A DNA stretch of 64,000 nt, from contig NZ_JASHKA010000016.1 of NCBI RefSeq assembly GCF_030732845.1, forward strand, positions 89,153 through 153,152. The letters are read 5' to 3'. This document shows positions 9,211 through 18,821 of this stretch, in pieces. A program made the translations under genes and the position numbers. Below the pieces are notes generated by a model that made no database searches, was not told where the DNA came from, and saw only the letters and a list, made by a program, of their open reading frames with translations. Position 1 is the stretch's first letter. Every line of letters begins with the position of its first letter. The stretch is from Roseibium sp. MMSF_3544. Its GTDB lineage: Bacteria > Pseudomonadota > Alphaproteobacteria > Rhizobiales > Stappiaceae.

Positions 9211-9412
9211 CTGTGATTCAAGCCCAGGGCTTGAGGGTAGGAATGACGGTGCGGAGATCAATTTGCGGTTGGGAACTGTTTTTAGGGGATTGGATCAAGC
9301 GCCGCTAGCCCTCAAAATGCACAAGATCTAGGACGATGCACTTTACCGTCTCAACGGATCTTGCAGGCAGGCCTGGCGCCTGAACCCCGTCCTAAAGGAG
9401 GAAGTTGACCTT

Positions 9413-10567
9413 ATGGCGGATCACGATGACGCCAATGTCAAGCTCGCGCTGCTGGCTCACGATCTGAGGACACCGCTGTCGGCGATGCGCCTGACTGCCG
9501 AATTGATCGGCGCCGGTCACCTGAACGCAGACCAGCAGGAAAAACTGTCAATCCTGATCGCATCCATTGATTCCTTGACCGACATGACCGGCGAGCTTGT
9601 TGCGACGGCACAGGTTCAAAACGACACTGAGCCCGTCTTGCACAGCGTTGAGGACATTGTGTCGGAATGTGCCGATCTTTTCCGGATTGCCGCTCAGTCC
9701 AAGGATTTGTCCTTCGATCTTCAGGTTGCTGAAGAGATCCGTGGCTTGCAGACGGACCGTGCCGCCGAGCTGCGCCGTGTGCTGACCACATTGCTGGACA
9801 ATGCGATCAAATACACGGTCGAAGGACGGGTGGGAATGCGCGTAACGCCAGGCAGCAACGGTACCCCAAGGGCTGAGCAAGGTGGCGTACGCCGCTGGAT
9901 CGCCGTGTGCGTCTCCGATACCGGGCCGGGCATCGACGCAGATGAAGAGGACCGCCTGTTTCGCCCCTTTTCAAGAGGCCGGCACGGAATGCTGAGCGGT
10001 CCGGGAGCCGGGCTTGGTTTGTGGAGCGCCGGTCAGCAAGTGGAGGCGATGGGCGGACGTCTGACGCTGGTTAGACCTCAAAACGGCGGAAGCCAATTCG
10101 AGATCCGGATTCCGGTCTTGCCGGGCAGACCCGGGATTTCCCCGGATGCGGAAAAAGCGGCCAGCCGCAATCGCGCACCAATTGATGCGCACGCCCTGAT
10201 CGTCGACGACAATGACACCAACTGCCAACTTCTTGCCGCGCTGCTTCAGTCTTTCGGTCTGACTTGCGACACGGCAAATTCCGGTGAGGAGGCGCTTCGT
10301 CTCGTTCGAAACAGGGTGTTCGATCTGGTGCTTCTGGATATTCATATGCCCGGCATGAGCGGTCTCGAAGCGGCGGCGGAAATCAGCAAAACCAGACCGG
10401 ATGGAGCCCCTCCACTGATCGCGGTAACAGCGGGTCTGGAAACGGTCGACGATGAGCGGCTGCTGGGGGCAGGATTCCAGAGTGTCGTGACCCGCCCCTT
10501 GCTACCTGAATTGCTTTATGACGCTGTCGAGCAGGCATGCCGGGCCGGCGGCTCCAAAGACCGCTAA
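9413..10567 (+). CDS. Hybrid sensor histidine kinase/response regulator without a sensor domain
   Basis: 384-residue soluble signalling protein. The dimerisation/phosphoacceptor domain starts at once: His16 in LLAHDLRTPLSAM. The ATPase domain follows with N-box LLDNAIKYT, G1 DTGPGID and G2 GAGLGLWS. A receiver domain closes the protein, with acidic pocket IVDDND and phospho-Asp309 in LLDIHMPGMSG. There is no transmembrane or PAS/GAF region, so input must come from a partner or the receiver. A GGAGG site precedes the ATG by 10 bases. No response regulator gene is adjacent. Confidence 0.9.
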   Translation: MADHDDANVKLALLAHDLRTPLSAMRLTAELIGAGHLNADQQEKLSILIASIDSLTDMTGELVATAQVQNDTEPVLHSVEDIVSECADLFRIAAQSKDLSFDLQVAEEIRGLQTDRAAELRRVLTTLLDNAIKYTVEGRVGMRVTPGSNGTPRAEQGGVRRWIAVCVSDTGPGIDADEEDRLFRPFSRGRHGMLSGPGAGLGLWSAGQQVEAMGGRLTLVRPQNGGSQFEIRIPVLPGRPGISPDAEKAASRNRAPIDAHALIVDDNDTNCQLLAALLQSFGLTCDTANSGEEALRLVRNRVFDLVLLDIHMPGMSGLEAAAEISKTRPDGAPPLIAVTAGLETVDDERLLGAGFQSVVTRPLLPELLYDAVEQACRAGGSKDR

Positions 10568-10576
10568 GCATGGCCC

Positions 10577-11239
10577 CTAAAGGTGTGTTGCCATTTCCAG
10601 AGCGATCTCCATGCGATCGTCGCCCCAGTAAAGATCGCCATTTTGCAGTACGAAGCTCGGCGCACCGAAAATTCCGCGCTTTTCCGCTTCGGCAACCGAG
10701 GCTCTGAGCCCGATCTTGGTCTCCGATGATCGAGACCCATCAAGTGCCTGCTTGACAGGAGCTCCGGTCTCCAGCAGCAAGTCGGCCATCAGGCCCTCAT
10801 CGGAAATATCGAGACCCTGGCCGAATTCGGCGACATAGACTGCGCGTGTGAAAGCACCAATCCAGGGTTCCTGACGGCCGAAATAGGCTATTCTGGCAGC
10901 CAGCAGGCTGTGCTGGGGAAAGGGTGTCGGCATCGTGAAAGGCAGTCCGTAGCGTTCGCACTGCCGCGCCATGTCCTGCCACATGTAGCGACCCTTTGCG
11001 GGATGCAGGTTAAAGGGCGAGGTATCCCAGCCTTGTTTCTTGAAAATGGGGCCGAGCAGAAAGGGCCGCCAGACGATTTCGACATTGCTGTCTTTTGCCA
11101 GCGTCTGGATGCGCATGGCGGACAGATAACTGTATGTCGAGGCGAACTCGTACCAGAATTCGACAACTGGCCGTCCCTCAGGCCGGAGAGAAACTATTTT
11201 CGAATCTCCATGTTGATCGAACTGGCGGCGTATTGGCAC
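10577..11239 (-). CDS. DsbA-fold protein, 2-hydroxychromene-2-carboxylate isomerase family
   Basis: 220-residue thioredoxin-fold protein of the kappa-GST/HCCA isomerase family. The N-terminal strand and active-site turn VVEFWYEFASTYSYLS has Ser where DsbA has CxxC, the helical insertion follows, and FGAPSFVL supplies the cis-proline loop. Family members isomerise 2-hydroxychromene-2-carboxylate with glutathione in naphthalene breakdown, but many homologues sit outside such pathways, as here. The start is GTG 11239 with GGAG nine bases upstream. Convergent with the histidine kinase gene. Confidence 0.86.
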   Translation of the reverse strand: MPIRRQFDQHGDSKIVSLRPEGRPVVEFWYEFASTYSYLSAMRIQTLAKDSNVEIVWRPFLLGPIFKKQGWDTSPFNLHPAKGRYMWQDMARQCERYGLPFTMPTPFPQHSLLAARIAYFGRQEPWIGAFTRAVYVAEFGQGLDISDEGLMADLLLETGAPVKQALDGSRSSETKIGLRASVAEAEKRGIFGAPSFVLQNGDLYWGDDRMEIALEMATHL

Positions 11240-11307
11240 CTGTGATACTCCGCAAATACTCTAGGAGGCTCTGGATCAGAAGCCTCGACTTGATCTGAAC
11301 AGCAGTG

Positions 11308-12165
11308 ATGAAAAAAGACACCCCCAGCCAGAATAAGCCGAAGTCCGGCCTGCGCAAGCTGACCAGCTGGTCTATATCCCATCCGATGCTCATCGTCGGC
11401 CTGTATGTCGGTGCAGTATCACTGTTTTTCCTGATTTTTCCCAATGTCGATTTTTGGGCAAGCGGCCTTTTCTATTCGGACGTTTCCGGGTTTTGGGCTC
11501 AAAACGATGCGTTTTTGCGGGACGTGAGGCATCTTGGCCCGTTTCTCGTGCGGGTCATAGCAGTGACCTGCCTGGGTGTCCTCTTGCTCAAACTGCTCGT
11601 ACCGGGCCGACCCCCCCTCATGCCGCTGCGCCAGCCGCTGTTTCTGCTGTCGACGCTCATTCTGGGGCCCGGTATCCTGGTCAACTCCATCCTCAAGAAC
11701 AATTGGGGACGCCCCCGGCCGCGATACGTAGAAGAATTTGGTGGCGACCTGCCGTTCCAACCGGTCTGGAAGATCACCGACTACTGCCAGCACAACTGCT
11801 CCTTCACCTCAGGAGAAGCATCGGCGGCGATCTGGCTGACTTCCGTTGCCTTTCTCGTTCCCGCAACATGGCGCAAGGCCGTCCTTTTGTTTGTGCTGCC
11901 GCTTTGCCTGATCCTGTCGGTCAACCGGGTGGCCTTCGGCGGGCATTTCCTCTCCGATACGCTGCTATCCTGGGGACTGACGCTCCTGCTCATTCTCGGC
12001 GTCTACCATCTGCTTTACCAGCGCGTGCCGCCGCTCGTGACGGACCGCAAGCTCGATGAATGGTTTACCGTCAAGGGACGGCGGCTGCAGAGGCTGCTGC
12101 AGCGCATGACATTGCGCCTCCGCCGGTCGATGCGGGGTGTCGCCCGGCGCTTTTCGGAGCACTAG
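11308..12165 (+). CDS. PAP2-family phosphatase, LpxE/lipid phosphatase-like
   Basis: 285-residue inner-membrane protein with about six hydrophobic helices. The three PAP2 motifs are visible: KNNWGRPRP, CSFTSGEAS (the PSGH-equivalent) and VNRVAFGGHFLSD with the catalytic His. Members dephosphorylate lipid A, undecaprenyl diphosphate or phosphatidylglycerophosphate on the periplasmic face. The length and motif spelling resemble LpxE-like lipid A phosphatases more than BacA-type enzymes; substrate is inferred. ATG 11308 is used, with an in-frame GTG just before it. The Arg-rich C-terminal tail is probably cytoplasmic. Confidence 0.85.
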   Translation: MKKDTPSQNKPKSGLRKLTSWSISHPMLIVGLYVGAVSLFFLIFPNVDFWASGLFYSDVSGFWAQNDAFLRDVRHLGPFLVRVIAVTCLGVLLLKLLVPGRPPLMPLRQPLFLLSTLILGPGILVNSILKNNWGRPRPRYVEEFGGDLPFQPVWKITDYCQHNCSFTSGEASAAIWLTSVAFLVPATWRKAVLLFVLPLCLILSVNRVAFGGHFLSDTLLSWGLTLLLILGVYHLLYQRVPPLVTDRKLDEWFTVKGRRLQRLLQRMTLRLRRSMRGVARRFSEH

Positions 12166-12203
12166 GTACGGGCCCATAATTTGGCTGCATTGGGATCGCT
12201 GGC

Positions 12204-12491
12204 TTAAACCTGAGCGCTGTCGCGGCGTGCCTGCTTCTTGCGGGGGCGTGTGCGTTTCAAGATGCGCGCAAATCGCAGCGGCGATCTGTTTTCGACCCAG
12301 GTCATGGCTTCGTTCAGCGGCGGTGTGTTGCGCCGGCGCTTGCGCAAATGCCGGGCCGCGCTGCGGCTTGTTCCAACAACGACAATCAATCCAAGAGCAA
12401 GAAGGGGGACACCGGTTGGTATGGGTAACCAGACCGTTGCCAATCCGAGCAGTATGAGAACGGCGGCCAGGGACCACCAAAGGAGTTTCAT
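12204..12491 (-). CDS. Small membrane protein, PGPGW-like
   Basis: 95-residue protein with two close hydrophobic segments (residues 4-20 and 26-41) separated by VWLPIPTGVP, the proline-rich turn of the PGPGW transmembrane family, followed by a strongly basic tail (RHLRKRRR and KRTRPRKK). An AAAGGAG stretch precedes the ATG. Function unknown; it is convergent with the PAP2 gene. The basic tail suggests contact with phospholipid head groups or nucleic acid, but nothing shows this. Confidence 0.65.
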   Translation of the reverse strand: MKLLWWSLAAVLILLGLATVWLPIPTGVPLLALGLIVVVGTSRSAARHLRKRRRNTPPLNEAMTWVENRSPLRFARILKRTRPRKKQARRDSAQV

Positions 12492-12617
12492 GACGCGCCA
12501 AGCTTAAGGACCAGGAAAGTCACCCATACAGCGGGCATCAAGAAGGATTTATGAAGCCGAACAGATAACTGCGGGAAATCGTTAACAAAAGGTCGACTTC
12601 ATTGACGGGTTCGTTCT

Positions 12618-13067
12618 CTAAAGCATGGGCTTGAGAAGATTTTCGCAACCGGCACGAATGAGCTGGTAAACCTCTTCAAATCCCTCCGGACCACCGAAGT
12701 AAGGGTCGGGCACATTTGCCGGGGGAGAATTCAGGAGAAGGCGGAGGCCGGCGCTTGAGCCGGGGTCCAGCGCTGACAGCGTCGTCAGGTTTTTGTCGTC
12801 CATCGCAACAATGACATCGAAGTTTTCGAAATCCGTTTTGTCGACCTGCCGCGCTTTCTGATCTGAAATGTCGATACCGTGTTTGGCCGCAATGGCGATG
12901 GAACGCGGATCCGGCGGGTTGCCGATGTGCCAGGGACCGGTTCCGGCGGAATCGATCCTGAAATCTGGCAAACGGCCTGCTTCCGCGACCAGGGCTCGAA
13001 AAATGCCCTCTGCGAGTGGCGAACGGCATATGTTGCCAAGGCAAACAAACAGGACTGCTCGGGTCAA
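12618..13067 (-). CDS. Low-molecular-weight protein-tyrosine phosphatase
   Basis: 149-residue phosphatase with the P-loop CLGNICRSP (Cys9, Arg15) and the general acid Asp in VPDPYFGG. The start is set at the TTG at 13067, because GGAGGT lies five bases upstream and the next residues TRAVLFVCLGN begin the family's first strand; an ATG at 13118 would add an unusual 17-residue leader. Such enzymes often oppose tyrosine kinases in exopolysaccharide control; no kinase gene is nearby. Confidence 0.9.
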   Translation of the reverse strand: MTRAVLFVCLGNICRSPLAEGIFRALVAEAGRLPDFRIDSAGTGPWHIGNPPDPRSIAIAAKHGIDISDQKARQVDKTDFENFDVIVAMDDKNLTTLSALDPGSSAGLRLLLNSPPANVPDPYFGGPEGFEEVYQLIRAGCENLLKPML

Positions 13068-13221
13068 ACGGACCTCCAAATCACGTACGTATCGAAGATT
13101 GCGAACTTCATTGCGCAAAGCAATGGCGAAGACGGTATCTTGGCCCTGTCATCGTGTTGAGGATGACCTAGGTTATTGAAAGGTGCCCGTTATTTCGGGC
13201 TGTGAATCGATGGAGGATCAG

Positions 13222-13518
13222 ATGGTTGAGCGACTGAAGCCCGAAGACCGTGCCGCGGGTCTCAATGCGCTGCCGGACTGGCATCTGTGCGAGGGGCGCG
13301 AGGCAATTTTCAAGTCCTTCAAATTCCGGGACTTCCGGGAAGCGTTCGGGTTTATGACGCAGGTTGCGCTGATTGCCGAAAAGATGAACCACCATCCGGA
13401 GTGGTCTAACGTCTACCGAACCGTCGACATCACGCTCGCAACGCACGATGTCGGTGGCCTGAGCGAACTGGATCTCAGCCTTGCAAAGGAAATAGACGGC
13501 ATCGTCTCAGGAACCTGA
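13222..13518 (+). CDS. phhB: Pterin-4-alpha-carbinolamine dehydratase
   Basis: 98-residue enzyme that recycles the 4a-hydroxypterin made by phenylalanine hydroxylase. The family signature is [27 protein letters not shown], with the two catalytic His in the NHHPEW block. GGAGG lies five bases before ATG 13222, deciding between this start and ATGs at 13183 and 13210; the length then matches the usual 96-101 residues. No phenylalanine hydroxylase gene lies in the window; homologues also act in molybdopterin metabolism. Confidence 0.93.
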   Translation: MVERLKPEDRAAGLNALPDWHLCEGREAIFKSFKFRDFREAFGFMTQVALIAEKMNHHPEWSNVYRTVDITLATHDVGGLSELDLSLAKEIDGIVSGT

Positions 13519-13539
13519 CAAATCTGACGTGTCCGACCG

Positions 13540-13767
13540 TCAGGTCCCCTTCGACAACAAAAAACGATGACCGAAATCGGTCCTTTCCCGTGAAATCAGC
13601 GTATGTCCGGCTTCCTGGCAGAAGTGGGGGATATCGATTTCGGCCATTGGGTCGGTGGTGAGAACGACAAGTTTTTCACCATGTTCGAGCCGCGTCATCG
13701 CCTTGCGGGTCTTCAGGGCCGGCAGGGGACATTTCAATCCCTTCAGATCAAGTGTGGTTTCGCTCAC
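13540..13767 (-). CDS. TusA-family sulfurtransferase
   Basis: 75-residue sulfur carrier with the signature DLKGLKCPLPALKTRKAM; Cys13 carries the persulfide. The compact beta-alpha-beta-alpha fold matches TusA/SirA, which relay sulfur for tRNA 2-thiouridine, molybdenum cofactor or other pathways. It is convergent with phhB, separated by 21 bases. The TusA subtype cannot be decided from sequence alone. Confidence 0.92.
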   Translation of the reverse strand: MSETTLDLKGLKCPLPALKTRKAMTRLEHGEKLVVLTTDPMAEIDIPHFCQEAGHTLISRERTDFGHRFLLSKGT

Positions 13768-13976
13768 CGCTGCCTATCCGTTAACTGTGTGCTGCATTTC
13801 TTTGCGCCAAGTTATTTCAAATACGCAGCAAGCGCCAAAAATTCAAATGCCATTAATGGTTCACCAATTAAGGTGTCCCTGTTTTTTCCGAAGCGTTCGC
13901 AGGTTCCACAGTTGACCAAGCCGAAACGCTTCAAACCAAATCGGCTTCATTTATGGGTCCGAACCTTGGGGGGCAC

Positions 13977-14804
13977 ATGAAAGCAGACCATTGGAATGGC
14001 TTTTGGGTCGGACTTTTGATCCTGCTGTTTTCAGCGGTGCCGGCAGCGAGTGCGCCCAAGGAAATCAAGATCGTCACTCAGAGTTTCGCGCCGCTCCAAT
14101 GGGAAAATAATGGCACACCGGACGGGTATGTTGCCGACTACATGATGGCGGTCTTCGACCGGGTTGGTGATCGTTTCCCCGTTAAAGTCGGTTCGTTTGA
14201 GTTCATGCCGTGGAAGCGGGCGATGCTGACCGCCAGTACGGAGCCGGACGTGATGCTTTTTTCCGTGTCTCGCATGCCCGAGCGCGAAGACAGGTTTCAC
14301 TGGCTCGGTGAAGTCTCCCCCTATGGCCAGTATCTTTTCCAGCGCAGGACAAAACCGGAAATCGTTGTCGAGTCGGTGGAGGATCTTCTGGATCTTGAAC
14401 TGAAGATCGGTGTGCAGGATGGTGGCAGTACACATGCCTACCTTAAGAAACTCGGCTTTGAAGCCACGGGCAACCTCGTACCGATTACAGATTATCGTCA
14501 GGGCATCAGGATGCTTTATCTGGACAGGATCGACGTATTGCCGCTGACAGGGTTCCTGGCGCAAGCCTCTTCCTGCAAGCAGGGGTTCGACGGAAGTCAG
14601 CTTAAACCGGTCGTCTTCATTGATGATCTTGCCAAGCCGCTTTGGGCTGTTTTCAGCAAGGAGACCGACCCTGAACTCGCCGAAGTCTTTCGCGAGGAGA
14701 TGGCCAGTCTGAAGGAAACGGGTTATCTCGATGATCTGACCAAGCACCATCGCGCCAAATGGCAGGAGCTTGCCTGCGGCAATCAGCGAACGGAACTTCA
14801 GTAA
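13977..14804 (+). CDS. Periplasmic solute-binding protein, PBP3-like
   Basis: 275-residue exported protein. The start at 13977 has GGGGGG four bases upstream and gives a signal peptide (FWVGLLILLFSAVPAASA). The mature part reads KEIKIVTQSFAPLQWENNGTPDGYVADYMMAVF, typical of amino-acid-type PBP3 proteins. No permease or ATPase gene is linked, so it may be an orphan binding protein or sensor partner. Ligand unknown. Confidence 0.82.
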   Translation: MKADHWNGFWVGLLILLFSAVPAASAPKEIKIVTQSFAPLQWENNGTPDGYVADYMMAVFDRVGDRFPVKVGSFEFMPWKRAMLTASTEPDVMLFSVSRMPEREDRFHWLGEVSPYGQYLFQRRTKPEIVVESVEDLLDLELKIGVQDGGSTHAYLKKLGFEATGNLVPITDYRQGIRMLYLDRIDVLPLTGFLAQASSCKQGFDGSQLKPVVFIDDLAKPLWAVFSKETDPELAEVFREEMASLKETGYLDDLTKHHRAKWQELACGNQRTELQ

Positions 14805-14900
14805 GTCAACGAGCGGCCTCTTTCCGGTAAAGGACTTGCCGACCTTGTCTGCGCATGGTGGGAATAGTCAGCGCTCTTTTGTCCCGACAGGATTTCCGAA

Positions 14901-15452
14901 ATGACTGATGCATCCCTTACACCGCTTGATGTCCTTGATTTCTGGTGGCAGGCGGGGCCTTCGAAATGGTTTGCAAAGAACGACACGTTCGACGGCAACT
15001 GCCGCAAAAAGTTTCAAGAAGCGCTGGAATCTGCAAAATCCGGACACCTGGATCACTGGTGCGAAACGGCGGACGGAACGCTCGCGCTGCTGCTGCTTCT
15101 CGATCAGATGTCACGCAATATCTATCGCGGCGAGGCCGAGGCTTTTGCCGCCGACGCGAAGGCGGTGTCGGTGGCCGAACTGGCTGTTGCGCGCGGATTT
15201 GACCGAGCCTTCCCTCACGATGTCAGGGTGTTCTTCTACCTGCCGTTTGAGCATTCGGAAGACATGGCGCACCAGGAAAGAGCGGTGGACCTGTGCAGAA
15301 TGCGTGGGAACAAGGAGGTTTATCACTACGCATTGATCCACATGGACGTCATCCGCCGGTTCGGACGATTTCCGCATCGAAACAAGGTGCTTGGCCGGAT
15401 CTCGACACCGGAAGAGATCGCCTTTTTGCAAGAGGGCGGGTTTTCCGCCTAG
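14901..15452 (+). CDS. DUF924-family protein
   Basis: 183-residue soluble helical protein. VLDFWWQAGPSKWFAKNDTFD near the start and LLLLDQMSRNIYRGEAEAF in the middle are hallmarks of DUF924, a TPR-like all-helical family. HMDVIRRFGRFPHRNKVLGR near the C-terminus is also conserved. Function is unknown. A weak hairpin with a T-run follows the gene. Confidence 0.88.
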   Translation: MTDASLTPLDVLDFWWQAGPSKWFAKNDTFDGNCRKKFQEALESAKSGHLDHWCETADGTLALLLLLDQMSRNIYRGEAEAFAADAKAVSVAELAVARGFDRAFPHDVRVFFYLPFEHSEDMAHQERAVDLCRMRGNKEVYHYALIHMDVIRRFGRFPHRNKVLGRISTPEEIAFLQEGGFSA

Positions 15453-15534
15453 GGTCCAGATCTTACCGGACACGCCAAGGGTAGAAATCATCGGAAAATC
15501 CAGTCGATTTGCACCGAATTTGTCTAAGATTTTG

Positions 15535-15563
15535 AGCAGCCCTCTGTGAGCTGCCCTTTTTTT
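15535..15563 (+). terminator. Possible intrinsic terminator after DUF924 gene
   Basis: A short inverted repeat GCAGC...GCTGC with a nine-base loop is followed by CCTTTTTTTG. The stem is only five to six pairs, so efficiency is uncertain. Confidence 0.4.
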
Positions 15564-15739
15564 GATTAGTCTCGAATGGCCCTGCCTATTTTTTGGACGC
15601 ATTGAATATATGTGATTAAAAAGAGGGCAATTAAGTCGCCTCAAATTTCACCATTCCTCACGCCGATTCCGTGCCTGGTTCCCCGGCGTTCAGTCTAACA
15701 CGCTGAAATATTTACACTTTGTTTACTCGACGATTCAAT

Positions 15740-15755
15740 TGGCACGGTCCTTGAT
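15740..15755 (+). promoter_or_regulatory. Sigma-54-like promoter of glnK-amtB
   Basis: TGGCACGGTCCTTGAT matches the -24/-12 consensus TGGCAC-N5-TTGCW in all positions but one (A for C in the -12 GC). It lies about 155 bases before glnK. NtrC-activated sigma-54 transcription of glnK-amtB is well established in proteobacteria, so position and sequence agree. Confidence 0.6.
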
Positions 15756-15760
15756 TATGA

Positions 15761-16249
<489 letters not shown>

Positions 16250-16269
16250 TTTAGGTAAGGAAACGTATC

Positions 16270-17598
16270 ATGAGAAAATTTGTCGCTAAGAGCGCGGCTG
16301 CACTTGCCGTGTTGAGCCTTTCGGCTCTTCCGGCGCTCGCTCAGGACGCTGAGGCAGCACCGGCTGTTTCTCCGGAAGTTGCATATATCTTCAACACGCT
16401 GCTGTTCCTGATCGGTGGCTTCCTGGTCATGTGGATGGCTGCCGGCTTTGCGATGCTGGAAGCGGGCCTTGTCCGGTCCAAGAACGTCTCCATGCAGTGC
16501 CTGAAGAACATCTCGCTCTATTCCATCGCGGGCCTGATGTTCTGGATCACCGGTTACAACCTGATGTATTCGGGCGTCGACGGTGGCTTCATCGGTTCCT
16601 TCGGTCCGTATTCATTTGATCCGGTGGGCGGCGATGCGCTCGACACAGGTTACTCCACGGCGTCCGACTGGTTCTTCCAGATGGTGTTCGTTGCCGCAAC
16701 GGCCTCGATTGTTTCCGGAACGGTTGCAGAGCGTGTCAAATTGTGGCCCTTCCTGATCTTCACCGCGGTTCTCACCGGTATCCTTTACCCGATTTCCGGT
16801 TCCTGGCAGTGGGGTGGCGGCTGGCTCTCTGAAATGGGCTTCTCCGACTTTGCCGGTTCCACGATCGTTCACTCGGTCGGTGGCTGGGCCGCTCTTGCCG
16901 GTGCCATCGTCCTCGGTGCCCGTAAAGGCAAATATGGCGCTGACGGCACGGTGCACCCGCTCCCGGGCTCTTCCATGCCGCTCGCAACGCTCGGCACTTT
17001 CATCCTGTGGCTCGGCTGGTTCGGCTTTAACGGTGCGTCCCAGCTCGCAATGGGCTCGATCGGCGACGTCACAGACATTTCGCGTATCTTCGCCAACACC
17101 AACATGGCTGCCGCCTCTGGCGTTATCGTTGCGGTCATCCTGACCCAGGTGCTCTACAAGAAGGTCGACGTCACGATGGCCCTCAACGGCGCACTGGCCG
17201 GTCTGGTTTCCATCACCGCCGAACCGCTTGCTCCGAGCATGTGGGCCACAGTGTTCATCGGTGGTGTCGGTGGCGCGATTGTCGTCTTCGCTGTGCCGCT
17301 GCTCGACAAGCTGAAAATCGACGATGTTGTCGGTGCGATCCCTGTCCACCTGCTGGCCGGTATCTGGGGCACCCTCATCGTGCCGCTGTCGAACGGTGAC
17401 GCTTCCTACGTTACCCAGCTCACCGGCATCGTTGCCTACGGCGTGTTCACGTTCGTCGCAAGCGGCATCGTCTGGTTCGCACTCAAGGCAGCCATCGGTA
17501 TCCGGGTTTCGGACGAGGAAGAAGCACTTGGTCTCGACAAGGTCGAAATCGGTGTGGAGGCCTATCCTGAATTCGGAACAGGTTCCCAGCGTCTCTGA
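16270..17598 (+). CDS. amtB: Ammonium transporter AmtB
   Basis: 442-residue trimeric ammonium channel with an N-terminal signal peptide (SAAALAVLSLSALPALA) and eleven membrane helices. The family signature GGWAALAGAIVLGARKGKYG is present, and the twin pore histidines are in STIVHSVGG and GAIPVHLLAG. AGFAMLEAGLVRSKN is the conserved first-helix motif. The cytoplasmic C-terminus ends with EIGVEAYPEF, which touches GlnK. Cotranscribed with glnK; followed by a strong terminator. Confidence 0.96.
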   Translation: MRKFVAKSAAALAVLSLSALPALAQDAEAAPAVSPEVAYIFNTLLFLIGGFLVMWMAAGFAMLEAGLVRSKNVSMQCLKNISLYSIAGLMFWITGYNLMYSGVDGGFIGSFGPYSFDPVGGDALDTGYSTASDWFFQMVFVAATASIVSGTVAERVKLWPFLIFTAVLTGILYPISGSWQWGGGWLSEMGFSDFAGSTIVHSVGGWAALAGAIVLGARKGKYGADGTVHPLPGSSMPLATLGTFILWLGWFGFNGASQLAMGSIGDVTDISRIFANTNMAAASGVIVAVILTQVLYKKVDVTMALNGALAGLVSITAEPLAPSMWATVFIGGVGGAIVVFAVPLLDKLKIDDVVGAIPVHLLAGIWGTLIVPLSNGDASYVTQLTGIVAYGVFTFVASGIVWFALKAAIGIRVSDEEEALGLDKVEIGVEAYPEFGTGSQRL

Positions 17599-17658
17599 GC
17601 GCTCGGAGACGAGACATAAATCTCCCAGGCGGTCTATTGGCTCGGACCGCAAACTGGA

Positions 17659-17687
17659 AACCCGGGGGAAACCCCGGGTTCTTTTTT
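17659..17687 (+). terminator. Intrinsic terminator after amtB
   Basis: A nine-pair GC-rich stem AACCCGGGG/CCCCGGGTT with a GAAA loop is followed by CTTTTTT, a textbook Rho-independent terminator for glnK-amtB. Confidence 0.9.
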
Positions 17688-17705
17688 GCCGAATTAGCGC
17701 TTTTG

Positions 17706-18821
17706 TCAGGCTGTGTGCTTAAGCCGGGTCGCAACCTCCTGAACAGTCTCGGCCGCGCGCTGCGCGAGTTCGATGTTCCTGGCAGATCCCTTGATCGCGT
17801 TTTCCGTGTCCTGGCGGATCCGCTGCAGATTTGTAGAGACTTCGTCGAGAGCGCTCGTTCGTTCCGTCATCTGCAGCGACGTTTCCTCGTTGCGCGACGT
17901 CAGATCGCTCAAGTACCTCTCGACGGACGAGATCTGCTCAAGGCTGCTGGTGCTTTGGCTGTCCGAAAGCTGCAGTTTTTCGCGCGCAGTCTCAACCAGC
18001 TTTCGGGTCTCTGAGAGAGACTGCGTCATTTCCGACAAGATGGTCGCAATGGATTCAACAGCCCGTTCGGTTGATCCTGCGAGCTCTTTGACTTCACCGG
18101 CAACAACGGCAAAGCCCTTGCCAGCATCACCGGCACGGGCCGCTTCGATGGTCGCGTTGAGGGCGAGAAGGTTGGTCTGCGACGAAATTGACGAGATTTC
18201 CTGGGCGAGGTTCTCAATGTCGTTGAACCTGTTTGCCAAATTGCTCGTTGCTGTGTTCAGGTGACCGATCAGTTCCGCCGCTCCGAGACAGGTTTGTGAA
18301 ATCGACTGTATGCCTTCACGTGCTTCGGAGATTTTACCGCCGGCATTTGCAAGGTCCTCGGTGCAGCTTTGCGCCTGCTGGCCGACGGTGCGAAGGTCCT
18401 GCTGAATCTGCTCGGCGGTCGAAATGAGCTCCGACAGAAATTCTGCCCTTTCCTTGCTGGCAGTATTCACTGCCTTGGCATTTTGACCAATCTGGGAAAC
18501 AACGGCCTGCGCATCGTTGAGCTGTTCGATTTCGGTTTCCACCGGCGCGGCATGGTGGAGCTGGGCTGAATGAGTGTCCGGTTCAGTGGCATCTGGTGAT
18601 CGGTCCAGACCGATTGCTCCTGCTTTTATGTTCGTGCCGGGCTTTTCCTTGTGTCGCAATGTCAGGTAGGCGCTGACAAGGGACACGATGAACGGAACAG
18701 CCGTTGACAGAAGCGCTTGCCAGATGACGAGCTCGGCTTGTCCGAACACAGCGTCGACCTGATTGATGACGGTTAAAATCGACCCGACAATTATCGCCGT
18801 GATCAAGGCGCGCTTGAACAT
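17706..18821 (-). CDS. Methyl-accepting chemotaxis-like protein with NrtS-like membrane domain
   Basis: 371-residue protein. The first 60 residues form two membrane helices, [23 protein letters not shown] and [21 protein letters not shown], which closely resemble the small NrtS nitrate/nitrite transport family. There is no periplasmic sensor and no HAMP. The rest is a coiled-coil chemoreceptor signalling domain; its tip reads [24 protein letters not shown], followed by [13 protein letters not shown]. Heptad-rich helices flank it. It is placed between two ammonium transporter genes. The start 18821 gives AAGGGG upstream; a longer frame to 18854 is possible. Nitrogen-related sensing is an inference. 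Confidence 0.85.
   Translation of the reverse strand: MFKRALITAIIVGSILTVINQVDAVFGQAELVIWQALLSTAVPFIVSLVSAYLTLRHKEKPGTNIKAGAIGLDRSPDATEPDTHSAQLHHAAPVETEIEQLNDAQAVVSQIGQNAKAVNTASKERAEFLSELISTAEQIQQDLRTVGQQAQSCTEDLANAGGKISEAREGIQSISQTCLGAAELIGHLNTATSNLANRFNDIENLAQEISSISSQTNLLALNATIEAARAGDAGKGFAVVAGEVKELAGSTERAVESIATILSEMTQSLSETRKLVETAREKLQLSDSQSTSSLEQISSVERYLSDLTSRNEETSLQMTERTSALDEVSTNLQRIRQDTENAIKGSARNIELAQRAAETVQEVATRLKHTA

Noticed and set aside
16612..17652. 346-codon minus-strand frame
   Set aside because: Antisense to amtB; composition is that of a reversed membrane protein gene (rich in Asp, Glu, Arg, His).
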